A stretch of 8,633 nt of DNA from a bacterium (GCA_004560915.1 SFTR01000039.1:1-8633), one strand, 5' to 3'. Shown: positions 1 to 6,870, numbered from the stretch's first letter. Translations and numbers: made by a program. The notes: generated by a model from the letters alone, not told the origin.

Positions 1-440
1 ACTATTTTTTCTAATCCACCCATGTATGGTCTTAAGACTTCTGGAATGATAACACTTCCGTCTGGTTGATAATTATTTTCCATAATTGAGAGATATTGTC
101 TACTTATATTTAATGGTTCTATCATTCTTGTAGAAAGCATTCCATTATTGGTATTCATTATTTGCTTTATAGTATCTGTAAGTATTTTTGCTTGTTCATT
201 TGGATATTTAATCAATAGTTCCTTAATTGCACTAGACATAGTATTAATGCTTTTTAGTTCTTCTTGAATTGGTTTCGTAGATTCATTAATTGAGCTGCTC
301 AGTTCTTTCATTAGTTTTGACAGTTGGTTAAGTTGTTCCTTAATTTGATTCATAGGTGCTTTTATTGAATTAATAGCGTTTACATAATTTTTAAGAACAT
401 TACTATCTATTTTATAATTAATTTTCTCCTCTTTTTTCAT
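1..440 (-). CDS. Helical/coiled-coil protein ending in a SerRS-like C-terminal tail (partial, runs off the left edge)
   Basis: An open frame starts at the ATG complementary to 438-440 and runs 146 codons to the window edge without a stop. An AAGGG Shine-Dalgarno (complement of 447-451) lies 6 nt before the start. Residues 1 to about 110 are hydrophilic, rich in K, E, N, Q, S and I, and look like amphipathic helices (for example [20 protein letters not shown]); I recognise no family and see no signal peptide or membrane segment. Residues about 113-146 match the C-terminus of seryl-tRNA synthetase, with the hallmark string [16 protein letters not shown]. The SerRS catalytic motifs 1-3 are absent, so no aminoacylation activity is expected. 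The family normally ends soon after this string, so the stop is probably just outside the window. It is divergent from secG. It could be a rearranged serS 3' end, a domain-fusion protein, or an assembly chimera. The frame is well supported; the function is unknown. Confidence 0.6.
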   Translation of the reverse strand, partial: MKKEEKINYKIDSNVLKNYVNAINSIKAPMNQIKEQLNQLSKLMKELSSSINESTKPIQEELKSINTMSSAIKELLIKYPNEQAKILTDTIKQIMNTNNGMLSTRMIEPLNISRQYLSIMENNYQPDGSVIIPEVLRPYMGGLEKI

Positions 441-459
441 AATAATCCCTTTTCTTTCC

Positions 460-505
460 TTGACAATTACACTGAAAATATGCCACTTTTCAGTTTGCTT
501 GTCAA
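460..505. repeat. 46-bp imperfect palindrome upstream of the minus-strand gene
   Basis: The two 23-bp arms are centred between 482 and 483. TTGACAA at 460-466 mirrors TTGTCAA at 499-505, and ACTGAAAA at 471-478 mirrors TTTTCAGT at 487-494. By hand count 17 of 23 arm positions are complementary. It has no U-run on either side, so it does not look like a terminator. It could be a protein-binding operator or part of a mobile-element end. Read on the minus strand, the TTGACA of one arm (505-500) could also serve as a -35 box for the minus-strand gene. Confidence 0.6.
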
Positions 506-519
506 ATAATTAGTAGTTT

Positions 520-565
520 CAGTTAGGATAAAACCAAATAATCAGTCAGGATAAAACCAAATAAT
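520..565. repeat. Two tandem 23-bp direct repeats
   Basis: Copies at 520-542 and 543-565 differ at a single base (CAGTTAGG versus CAGTCAGG) and share the core GGATAAAACCAAATAAT. A degenerate, shorter relative at 491-510 begins CAGTT and ends CAAATAAT, inside and just after the palindrome. The unit length equals the palindrome arm length. The array ends 4 bp before the -35 box of the secG promoter. Multiple short repeats are typical of the ends of some insertion sequences (such as the IS21 family) and also of operator arrays; no transposase gene is in the window. Confidence 0.7.
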
Positions 566-568
566 CAC

Positions 569-597
569 TTGAAAAACCCCCATATTTATGGTAAATT
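569..597 (+). promoter_or_regulatory. Predicted sigma-A promoter of secG
   Basis: TTGAAA (569-574) and TAAATT (592-597) are separated by 17 bp, with an extended -10 TG at 589-590. The distance to the secG start is suitable. It begins directly after the tandem repeats, so anything binding the repeats would lie against the -35 box. Confidence 0.5.
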
Positions 598-619
598 ATT
601 AACTGACAAGGAGAAATAT

Positions 620-835
620 ATGGAAACAGCGTTATTAATTATATCAATATTACTTATCGCAATTGTCTTATTACAAAGTAATAAAGCATCAGATGCTAGT
701 CAAATAATTACAGGTGGAAATAGTGAATTATTTTCTAATCAAAAAGAAAGAGGAGCTGAACTTCTAATTAGTCGAATCACATTTGTACTAGGAATGGCCT
801 TCTTTATCCTATCATTTGTAATATACATGATATAA
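620..835 (+). CDS. secG: Preprotein translocase subunit SecG
   Basis: SecG is the small auxiliary subunit of the SecYEG channel in the cytoplasmic membrane and assists SecA-driven export. The 71-residue protein has the family layout: a first membrane helix at residues 1-20, the conserved LLQS turn at about 17-20, a polar cytoplasmic loop with the ITGGNSELF and NQKERGAE segments (SecG consensus has a GG-x-LFG motif followed by a basic stretch and RG), and a second membrane helix at about 48-70. I chose the ATG at 620 because AAGGAG at 608-613 sits 6 nt upstream. A longer frame from TTG 569 would add 17 polar residues, overlaps the predicted promoter and has no ribosome site. A terminator follows, so secG is probably transcribed alone, although rnr is the next gene as in many Bacillota. 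The identification is firm. Confidence 0.93.
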   Translation: METALLIISILLIAIVLLQSNKASDASQIITGGNSELFSNQKERGAELLISRITFVLGMAFFILSFVIYMI

Positions 836-840
836 TTATT

Positions 841-873
841 AAGGGTACCCTATTTGACAGGTACTCTTTTATT
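841..873 (+). terminator. Intrinsic terminator after secG
   Basis: AAGGGTACC (841-849) pairs with GGTACTCTT (860-868) over 9 bp, with one G·U wobble and a 10-nt loop. The T-rich tract 867-873 follows. The loop contains a TTGACA that may act as the -35 of the rnr promoter. Confidence 0.8.
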
Positions 874-884
874 ATTGCTAAATT
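854..884 (+). promoter_or_regulatory. Possible rnr promoter
   Basis: A consensus TTGACA lies at 854-859, inside the loop of the secG terminator. An extended -10, TG-C-TAAATT, lies at 876-884, giving a long 19-bp spacer. An alternative -10 is TATGAT at 885-890, but it has no well-spaced -35. Some promoter is expected here because a terminator precedes rnr; which boxes are used is uncertain. Confidence 0.35.
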
Positions 885-922
885 TATGATATATTTATAA
901 AGAATAAATAGGAGAAACAATT

Positions 923-3049
923 ATGAAAGAAGAAATAATTAAAAAATTAAAAAGTAAATATGATGCTTTAAGTTTATTAGAAATTAATGATCTATTAGGT
1001 TTAGAAAGTCCTGAAGAATTAAAAGAATTAGAACTTACCCTCGAAGAATTAGTTAAAGAATACGTTATTTATAAAACTAAAAAAGATAAATATATTTTAT
1101 ATGATAATAATCCCGGAGTTAAAGCAGGTAAAATAAGCATTAATAAAATGGGAAATGGTTTTCTTCTATTAGAAGGTGACGATTTATACATTAATTACCA
1201 TAACTTAAATAACGCTGTTGATGGAGATACCGTCTTAGTTGAAGTTATACTTTATAATGGTAAAAAAGAAGGCAAAGTAATTCGCGTCTTAGAACGTGAT
1301 ACTAAAAATATTATTGGAACAATTATTTTCAAAAAGAATAAACCTTTCTTAGAACTAGATGAAAAAAAGAAAAAATTAACTGTTGAAATAGATCCTAATA
1401 CTTTATCAGGATGTGTTGAAGGAACTAAAGTTGTTGTTAATTTAGTAAAAGAAACTAAAAAAAATTATTACATTGGTAAAATAGTTAAAGTACTAGGTCA
1501 TAAAGATGATCCAGGTGTTGATATTGCATCCATTGCTTATAAATATAAAATATATGAAGAATTTTCTAAAGAAGCCATGGATATGGCTAATAGCTTGCCA
1601 ACTGAAGTAGAACCAAAGGATTTAGTAGGTCGTAAAGATTTAACTAATGAAATGATTTTTACAATTGATGGTGATGATACAAAAGATATTGATGATGCCA
1701 TAAGTTTCAGTAAGCATGATGGAATTTACACTTTAGGAGTTCATATTGCCGATGTATCATACTATGTAACTAAAGATAGTCCTTTAGATAAAGATGCCTT
1801 TACAAGAGGAACAAGTTCATATTTAGCGTACTCAGTTATACCAATGCTACCTCACGTATTATCAAACGGAATATGTTCATTAAATGAAGGAGTAGTACGT
1901 CTTACTCAGTCTTGTGTAATGGATATTGATTCTAATGGTAACATTATTAAATATGATATATTCCCATCATATATTAAATCAAGTAAAAAAATGACCTATA
2001 AAAAAGTTAATGATATTTTAATGAGAGATATAGTTGATCCTGAATATGTTAAATTTGCTGATACTTTAAAAGGAATGAATGAACTAGCCCATATTCTAAG
2101 AAAACATAAAGAAAAAAGAGGCTACATCGACTTTGATTTAGATGAACCTAAAATAATATGCGATAAAGATGGAAAATGTATTGATGTTGTAGTTTATGAT
2201 CGTGAAGATGGTGAAAAATTAATCGAAGACTTCATGATTGCTGCTAACGAAACAGTTGCAACTCATATTTATAATATGGATTTACCATTTATCTATCGTG
2301 TCCATGGCGAACCTAAAAAAGAAAAAATAGATTCATTCATTCATCTAGTTAGTTCTATGGGATACAAATTAGTTGGTAAATTTAATGACATTAAACCCAT
2401 AACTATGCAAAAAATCTTAAATCAATTAAAAGATGTTCCTGAAATAGATACTTTATCTAATATCTTATTAAGAAGCATGCAAAAAGCTGTTTATCAAAAA
2501 GATAATATTGGACACTTTGGCCTAGGAAGCTCGTGTTATACCCACTTTACTAGTCCAATAAGAAGATATCCTGATTTAATGGTTCATCGTTTATTAAGAG
2601 AATACCTATATAATGGTAATATCAACAATCAAGTTATCAACTACTGGGAATCAAATTTAGATTATATCGCTAATAATTGTAGTTTACGTGAACAAGCAGC
2701 TGTTGAAGCTGAACGTGAAGTTGATGACATGAAAGAAGCCGAATACATGGAAAGTCATATTGGAGAAATATTTGAAGGCCAAATTAGTGGTGTAACAAGT
2801 TTTGGTATGTTTGTAGAACTTCCAAATATGATTGAAGGATTAGTTCATACTAACACCTTAGAAGGAGATTATTTTAATTACATACCTGAATTATTTGCCC
2901 TAGTTGGTCAAAATACTAAAAAAACCTATAGACTTGGCGATAAAGTTAGAGTAAAATGTATTGCAGCAAGCAAAGAAGCAAAAACAATTGACTTCATAAT
3001 ACTGGATGGTGACAAAAAGAAAAATGAAAAACAAAAAAGCATACTTTGA
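923..3049 (+). CDS. rnr: Ribonuclease R (3'-5' exoribonuclease, RNB family)
   Basis: RNase R is a cytoplasmic, Mg-dependent, processive 3'-5' exoribonuclease that degrades structured RNA and takes part in decay of non-stop mRNA during trans-translation. The 708-residue protein shows the standard order: an N-terminal helical (winged-helix-like) region at 1-60, two OB/cold-shock-type domains at about 64-125 and 130-195, the RNB catalytic domain at about 228-560 and an S1 domain at about 612-692. The catalytic motif TIDGDDTKDIDDAI spans 247-260; D249, D255, D257 and D258 are the expected metal-binding aspartates. The RNB signature HFTSPIRRYPDLMVHRLL is at 541-558. AGGAG at 910-914 precedes the ATG by 8 nt. 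It is much shorter than the enterobacterial enzyme at the C-terminus, where only a short lysine-rich tail (KKKNEKQK) remains. Its end overlaps smpB, which fits a shared role with SmpB and tmRNA. No ssrA gene is visible here. Confidence 0.95.
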   Translation: MKEEIIKKLKSKYDALSLLEINDLLGLESPEELKELELTLEELVKEYVIYKTKKDKYILYDNNPGVKAGKISINKMGNGFLLLEGDDLYINYHNLNNAVDGDTVLVEVILYNGKKEGKVIRVLERDTKNIIGTIIFKKNKPFLELDEKKKKLTVEIDPNTLSGCVEGTKVVVNLVKETKKNYYIGKIVKVLGHKDDPGVDIASIAYKYKIYEEFSKEAMDMANSLPTEVEPKDLVGRKDLTNEMIFTIDGDDTKDIDDAISFSKHDGIYTLGVHIADVSYYVTKDSPLDKDAFTRGTSSYLAYSVIPMLPHVLSNGICSLNEGVVRLTQSCVMDIDSNGNIIKYDIFPSYIKSSKKMTYKKVNDILMRDIVDPEYVKFADTLKGMNELAHILRKHKEKRGYIDFDLDEPKIICDKDGKCIDVVVYDREDGEKLIEDFMIAANETVATHIYNMDLPFIYRVHGEPKKEKIDSFIHLVSSMGYKLVGKFNDIKPITMQKILNQLKDVPEIDTLSNILLRSMQKAVYQKDNIGHFGLGSSCYTHFTSPIRRYPDLMVHRLLREYLYNGNINNQVINYWESNLDYIANNCSLREQAAVEAEREVDDMKEAEYMESHIGEIFEGQISGVTSFGMFVELPNMIEGLVHTNTLEGDYFNYIPELFALVGQNTKKTYRLGDKVRVKCIAASKEAKTIDFIILDGDKKKNEKQKSIL

Positions 3050-3452
3050 TTATTATATTGAAAAAGAAATAGAAGCAGGTATCGTATTAACTGGTACAGA
3101 AATAAAATCAGTTCGTAATGGTTCTGCTAACTTAAAAGATTCATATGCCAAAATTAAAAAAGATGAAATCTATATTATTAACATGTTTATAGCTAAATAT
3201 GATAATGGTTCATACAATAATCAAGATGAAAGAAGAACTAGAAAACTTCTTTTACATAAAAAAGAAATTAAAAGATTAGAAGAATATTCTAATAAAGAAG
3301 GCTATACCTTAATACCTTTAGAACTATACTTTAAAAACAATAAAGCCAAAATTAAATTAGGTGTTGCTAAAGGTAAACATAACTATGATAAAAGACAAGC
3401 AATTAAAGAAAGAGAATTATTAAGAGAAGCTAAAAACATTAATAATTATTAA
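3024..3452 (+). CDS. smpB: SsrA (tmRNA)-binding protein SmpB
   Basis: SmpB binds tmRNA and brings it to stalled ribosomes for trans-translation. The 142-residue protein matches the family along its length: NKKAYFDYYI at 3-12, AGIVLTGTEIKSVR at 18-31, NLKDSYAKI at 37-45, the RTRKLLLHKKEI segment at 71-82, GYTLIPLELYFKN at 93-105 and LGVAKGKHNYDKR at 112-124, ending in the basic tail that enters the decoding site. The gene begins inside rnr: the start used here overlaps it by 26 bp in another frame. I prefer ATG 3024 because GGATGGTGA (3004-3012) is a plausible ribosome site. ATG 3006 would add MVTKRK, fits family length slightly better, but has no Shine-Dalgarno. The overlap suggests translational coupling to rnr. 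No clear terminator follows; ileS has its own promoter 25 bp downstream. Confidence 0.94.
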   Translation: MKNKKAYFDYYIEKEIEAGIVLTGTEIKSVRNGSANLKDSYAKIKKDEIYIINMFIAKYDNGSYNNQDERRTRKLLLHKKEIKRLEEYSNKEGYTLIPLELYFKNNKAKIKLGVAKGKHNYDKRQAIKERELLREAKNINNY

Positions 3453-3476
3453 CTAAAATTAGCTAAAAAATAGTAA

Positions 3477-3505
3477 TTGACAAACAATAAAATAAAAATT
3501 ATAAT
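3477..3505 (+). promoter_or_regulatory. Consensus sigma-A promoter of the ileS leader
   Basis: TTGACA (3477-3482) and TATAAT (3500-3505), both perfect consensus, are separated by the ideal 17 bp. Transcription should begin near 3512, just before T-box stem I. This is the strongest promoter in the window, consistent with control being exerted later by the T-box. Confidence 0.88.
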
Positions 3506-3511
3506 GTAACT

Positions 3512-3727
3512 TATAAAGCAATTGATGAAGACGATAAATAATTATTTTTTAAAGAGAAATTGTATTTTGGTGTGAGCAATGAAAAAATAATATTTATAGA
3601 TCACTTCTGATGCGATTTAGGGATAAGCTAAATACGTTAACTGCGTTAAAGTTTAAAGTGTATGAATACGTTCATAAAATAGGATGGTACCACGGATAAA
3701 TCCGTTCCTATATTATGGACGTTTTTT
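3512..3727 (+). promoter_or_regulatory. Isoleucine T-box leader of ileS
   Basis: T-box leaders sense the charging state of a tRNA and allow read-through when it is uncharged. Stem I can be drawn from GAAG 3527-3530 paired with CTTC 3604-3607, then ATAAATA..TTATTTTTT (3534-3550) with AAAAAATAATATTTAT (3582-3597). Its apical part, from AAAGAGAAATTG to GGTGTGAGCAAT, holds the conserved AGAGA and GGUG elements. The specifier is ATC at 3600-3602 (Ile), followed by A. Next come hairpins ATTTAG/CTAAAT (3615-3633) and TTAAC/GTTAA (3637-3649), and stem III TATGAA/TTCATA (3661-3676). The antiterminator has AGGA (3681-3684), bulge TGGTACC (3685-3691) and ACGGAT/ATCCGT (3692-3705), closed by TCCT (3706-3709). 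The UGGU of the bulge would pair with an ACCA-ended tRNA with A73, as expected for tRNA-Ile. The specifier and the downstream gene agree. Confidence 0.92.
3668..3727 (+). terminator. T-box-controlled terminator with two alternative stems
   Basis: TTTTTT at 3722-3727 ends the leader. A short stem, CGTTCC (3703-3708) with GGACG (3717-3721) and one bulged T, would compete with the antiterminator in the classical way. A second, longer option pairs 3668-3684 with 3706-3722 (15 Watson-Crick pairs, one G·U, one A·A mismatch) and carries the T-box bulge hairpin at its tip. This long stem competes with stem III instead. Confidence 0.7.
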
Positions 3728-3747
3728 ATTTAGGAGGGAGATTTAAA

Positions 3748-6700
3748 ATGAAAAACTTTAAAGAATTAGACAAAAGAAAAGTTGAAGAGGTAGAAGAAAG
3801 TATCTTACAAGGATGGAAAAAAGAAGATATTTTAAATGAAACAATTGAAAACCGTAAAAATGGTAAAACATGGGTATTCTATGATGGACCTATTTATGCA
3901 AATGCTAAACCAGGAATTCACCATGTACTTGCTAAAACTATCAAAGATTCATTTTGTAAATATCATACAATGAAAGGTGAAAGAGTATTAAGAAAAATTG
4001 GTCTTGATACTCATGGACTTCCAATTGAAGTAAATGTTGAAAAGAAATTAGGTTTTAAAACTAAAGCCGATATCGAAGCATTTGGAGTTGAAAATTTCTG
4101 CCGTGAATGTAATAAAGCAACTGCTTTAAATATTGATGAAATAAATGCCGTTACAGATAAAATGGGACAATTTATTGATTGCAAACATCCATATGTAACA
4201 TGTTCAAATGAATACATTGAATCTGAATGGTGGATAATTAAAGAAATGGATAAAAAAGGATTATTATATCATGGAAATAAAGTCTTATGGTATTGTCCTA
4301 GATGTGGAACAGAATTATCTCAAAATGAAGTATCTCAAGGCTATGAAGAAACAAGTGTAAACACAGTAATTGTTCCTTTAAAAAGAGTTGATGCCGATGA
4401 ATATTTCCTAGCATGGACAACAACACCTTGGACTTTACTAGCAAACGTTGCAATCTGTGTTAATCCAAATTTAACATATGTAAAAGTTTTATCTCAAGGA
4501 TACAAATTTATTCTAGCAGAATCACTAGCAAATAAGGTATTAGGTGATGATTATGAAGTTTTAGAAACATTTAAAGGTTCCGATTTAGTAGGTATCAAAT
4601 ATGAACAATTAATGCCATTTGTTAAAGTAGAAGGAAAATGTCATGAAGTGATTGCCGATGATTATGTAACAGCTGAAGATGGTACTGGTGTTGTTCATAT
4701 AGCTCCAGCCTATGGTGAAGATGATAACCGTGTTTGTCGTGAAAATGGTATTGGTTTTATAAACCCTGTTGGTTTAGACGGATGTTATACCGAAGGTCCT
4801 TGGAAAGGAACACTAGTAACTGATCCAAATTTAGAAATTGAAATAATTAAATGGTTAAAAGAAAATGATAAATTATTTAAAAAGATTAAAATAACTCATG
4901 ACTATCCTCACTGTTGGAGATGCCATTCACCACTTATTTGTTATCCAAAACCAGCTTGGTATATTAAAACAACAGCTTATAAAGATAAAATTATTGAAGA
5001 AAACAAAAAGATTAATTGGTATCCTGACTATGTTGGAACAAAACGTTTTGCAAACTGGCTTGAAAATATGATTGACTGGGGAATTTCAAGAAATAGATAT
5101 TGGGGTTGTCCACTTCCAGTATGGACTTGTTCTTGTGGCCATAAACACGTTATTGGCTCATTAGATGAACTACAAAGCTTAGTAATAGAAGACGTAGATG
5201 TAAGAAAAATCGAATTACATCGTCCTTACGTTGATGACTTACATATTAAATGTTCAGAGTGTGGTAAAACAATGGAAAGAGTTAAAGATGTCTTAGATGT
5301 TTGGTTTGATTCAGGATCTATGCCATATGCTCAATTCCATTATCCATTTGAAAACAAAGAATTATTTGAAAATCAATTTCCAGCTGATTTTATCGCTGAA
5401 GGACTTGACCAAACTCGTGGATGGTTCTATGTACTTCTTGTAATCTCAACAATTATTTCTGGTAAATCAAGCTTTAAAAACGTAGTTGTAAACGACATGG
5501 TACTTGATGGATTCGGCAAAAAAATGAGTAAATCAACCGGAAATGTAGTTGATCCAATTAAAGAACTTTCTGAATATGGAGCTGATATTGTAAGATGGTA
5601 TATGTTATCTGCATCCCCAGTATGGACTCCTTTAAAATATGATTCAAAAGGTTGTAAAGAAGTACATTCTAAATTCTTTAATCCATTTAAAAATACTTAT
5701 ACATTCTTCCAAACATATGCCAATATTGACGGAATTGATACCGACACATGCTTTGTAGATTATAAAGATCGTGAAGAAATAGATAAATGGCTATTATCAA
5801 AATATAATAAACTTGTTAAAAACGTTACAGATGCATATGAAGCTTATGATTTAAATCAAGTAGTTAAACAAGTTACCTCATTTGTATCTGATGATTTATC
5901 AAATTGGTATATTAGAAGAAATAGAAATAGATTCTGGAGTAGTGAGTTAGACAATTCTAAAAAAGCTGTATACATTACCACTTACGAAGTACTAACTGGT
6001 TTATGTAAATTATGTGCTCCAATTATTCCTTATGTAACAGAAGAAATATATAGAAACCTAACAGGAGAAAAATCTGTTCATTTAAGTGATTTCCCTAAAT
6101 ACGATGAATCATTAATTAATGAAGAAATAGAAGTTAAAATGGATTTAGTTAGAGAACTAATCTCAACCGGAAGATTCGTTCGTGAAGAAACAAAAATAAA
6201 AGTACGTCAACCAATAAGTGAAGCCTTAATTGATGGAAAATATGAAAATATATTAGGAGATTTAGTAAGTTTAATTAATGAAGAACTAAATGTTAAAAAA
6301 GTAACATTTGTAGATGACCTATCTAAATATATGAATTTTACAATTAAACCTAACTTTAAAGTATGTGGCTCAATGTTTGGACCAAAAATGGGATTATATA
6401 GTGAAGCATTGAAAAATCTAAGTATTGAAGATGAAGAAGCCTTACTTAAAGAAGAGACTATCACAATAGATTTTGATGGCGAAAGACTTGATATAACTCC
6501 TAACATGGTAGATGTAAGAATAGAAGCCAAAGATGGATTTAATGTAGGTATGGAAAATAATAAATTTATTATCTTAAATACTGAATTAACTCGTGAACTT
6601 TTACTTGAAGGACTTGCTCGTGAATTTGTATCTAAAGTACAAAATTTAAGAAAAACAAGTGGTTTAAATATTGAAGATAGAATTAAACTATATTATCATG

Positions 6701-6849
6701 GAGATAATGAAGTTAACGATGCCTTAACAATGTTTAAAGATTATGTAAAAGAAGAAACATTAGCAACAATCTATGAAGAAAAAGAAGTAGGCGAAGCAAT
6801 CGAAATTAATGGACATAATGTAACTATTTTAATAGAAAAGAGTGAATAA
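3748..6849 (+). CDS. ileS: Isoleucyl-tRNA synthetase, type 2 (eukaryote-like), with altered HIGH motif GIHH
   Basis: IleRS charges tRNA-Ile with isoleucine in the cytoplasm. The 1033-residue length and the zinc-site pattern indicate the long, eukaryote-like IleRS2 class rather than the ~920-residue bacterial type 1. The class I HIGH signature reads PGIHHV at residues 55-60, so its order is G-x-H-H instead of H-x-G-H. The CP1 editing domain carries WTTTPWT at 223-229 and GTGVVHIAPAYGEDD at 312-326, including the conserved Asp. Cysteine pairs are CPRC 183-186, CWRC 389-392, CSC 461-463 and CSEC 502-505. GLDQTRGWFY is at 552-561 and KMSKS is intact at 592-596. Anticodon-binding and C-terminal domains follow. 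ATG 3748 is chosen because AGGAGGGAG (3732-3740) precedes it; ATG 3715 lies inside the T-box terminator. Expression should be governed by the T-box. IleRS2 enzymes are known for mupirocin tolerance. Confidence 0.96.
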   Translation: MKNFKELDKRKVEEVEESILQGWKKEDILNETIENRKNGKTWVFYDGPIYANAKPGIHHVLAKTIKDSFCKYHTMKGERVLRKIGLDTHGLPIEVNVEKKLGFKTKADIEAFGVENFCRECNKATALNIDEINAVTDKMGQFIDCKHPYVTCSNEYIESEWWIIKEMDKKGLLYHGNKVLWYCPRCGTELSQNEVSQGYEETSVNTVIVPLKRVDADEYFLAWTTTPWTLLANVAICVNPNLTYVKVLSQGYKFILAESLANKVLGDDYEVLETFKGSDLVGIKYEQLMPFVKVEGKCHEVIADDYVTAEDGTGVVHIAPAYGEDDNRVCRENGIGFINPVGLDGCYTEGPWKGTLVTDPNLEIEIIKWLKENDKLFKKIKITHDYPHCWRCHSPLICYPKPAWYIKTTAYKDKIIEENKKINWYPDYVGTKRFANWLENMIDWGISRNRYWGCPLPVWTCSCGHKHVIGSLDELQSLVIEDVDVRKIELHRPYVDDLHIKCSECGKTMERVKDVLDVWFDSGSMPYAQFHYPFENKELFENQFPADFIAEGLDQTRGWFYVLLVISTIISGKSSFKNVVVNDMVLDGFGKKMSKSTGNVVDPIKELSEYGADIVRWYMLSASPVWTPLKYDSKGCKEVHSKFFNPFKNTYTFFQTYANIDGIDTDTCFVDYKDREEIDKWLLSKYNKLVKNVTDAYEAYDLNQVVKQVTSFVSDDLSNWYIRRNRNRFWSSELDNSKKAVYITTYEVLTGLCKLCAPIIPYVTEEIYRNLTGEKSVHLSDFPKYDESLINEEIEVKMDLVRELISTGRFVREETKIKVRQPISEALIDGKYENILGDLVSLINEELNVKKVTFVDDLSKYMNFTIKPNFKVCGSMFGPKMGLYSEALKNLSIEDEEALLKEETITIDFDGERLDITPNMVDVRIEAKDGFNVGMENNKFIILNTELTRELLLEGLAREFVSKVQNLRKTSGLNIEDRIKLYYHGDNEVNDALTMFKDYVKEETLATIYEEKEVGEAIEINGHNVTILIEKSE

Positions 6850-6870
6850 TTCTTTTCTATTTTCTTTTTC
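6832..6870 (+). terminator. Intrinsic terminator overlapping the end of ileS
   Basis: ATAGAAAAGA (6832-6841) pairs perfectly with TCTTTTCTAT (6851-6860), extendable by A6831-T6861, with a 9-nt loop. The T-rich tract 6861-6869 follows. The ileS stop codon (6847-6849) lies in the loop, so the last codons form the 5' arm. The stem is AT-rich and thus weak. Confidence 0.7.

Noticed and set aside
520..565. Minimal CRISPR array
   Set aside because: The two units are immediately adjacent with no spacer, and no cas gene is present.
569..619. 17-residue N-terminal extension of SecG from TTG 569
   Set aside because: It overlaps the predicted -35/-10 region, has no Shine-Dalgarno and would put a polar tail before the first membrane helix; ATG 620 has AAGGAG at the right spacing.
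923..3049. Mycoplasma genetic code (TGA as Trp)
   Set aside because: rnr ends naturally at TGA just after the S1 domain, and Trp residues are encoded by TGG throughout, so the standard bacterial code applies.
3453..3511. tmRNA (ssrA) gene after smpB
   Set aside because: The spacer is short and is explained by the ileS promoter and T-box; no tRNA-like acceptor or tag reading frame is seen.
3715..3747. Upstream ATG start for ileS
   Set aside because: It sits in the T-box terminator stem and U-run; the strong ribosome site AGGAGGGAG favours ATG 3748.
4011..4217. 68-codon minus-strand open frame within ileS
   Set aside because: It lies wholly inside a strongly supported gene, resembles no family and has no ribosome site; it is an antisense shadow.
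6207..6530. 107-codon minus-strand open frame within ileS
   Set aside because: Serine/leucine/isoleucine-rich antisense shadow of the ileS C-terminal region, with no independent support.
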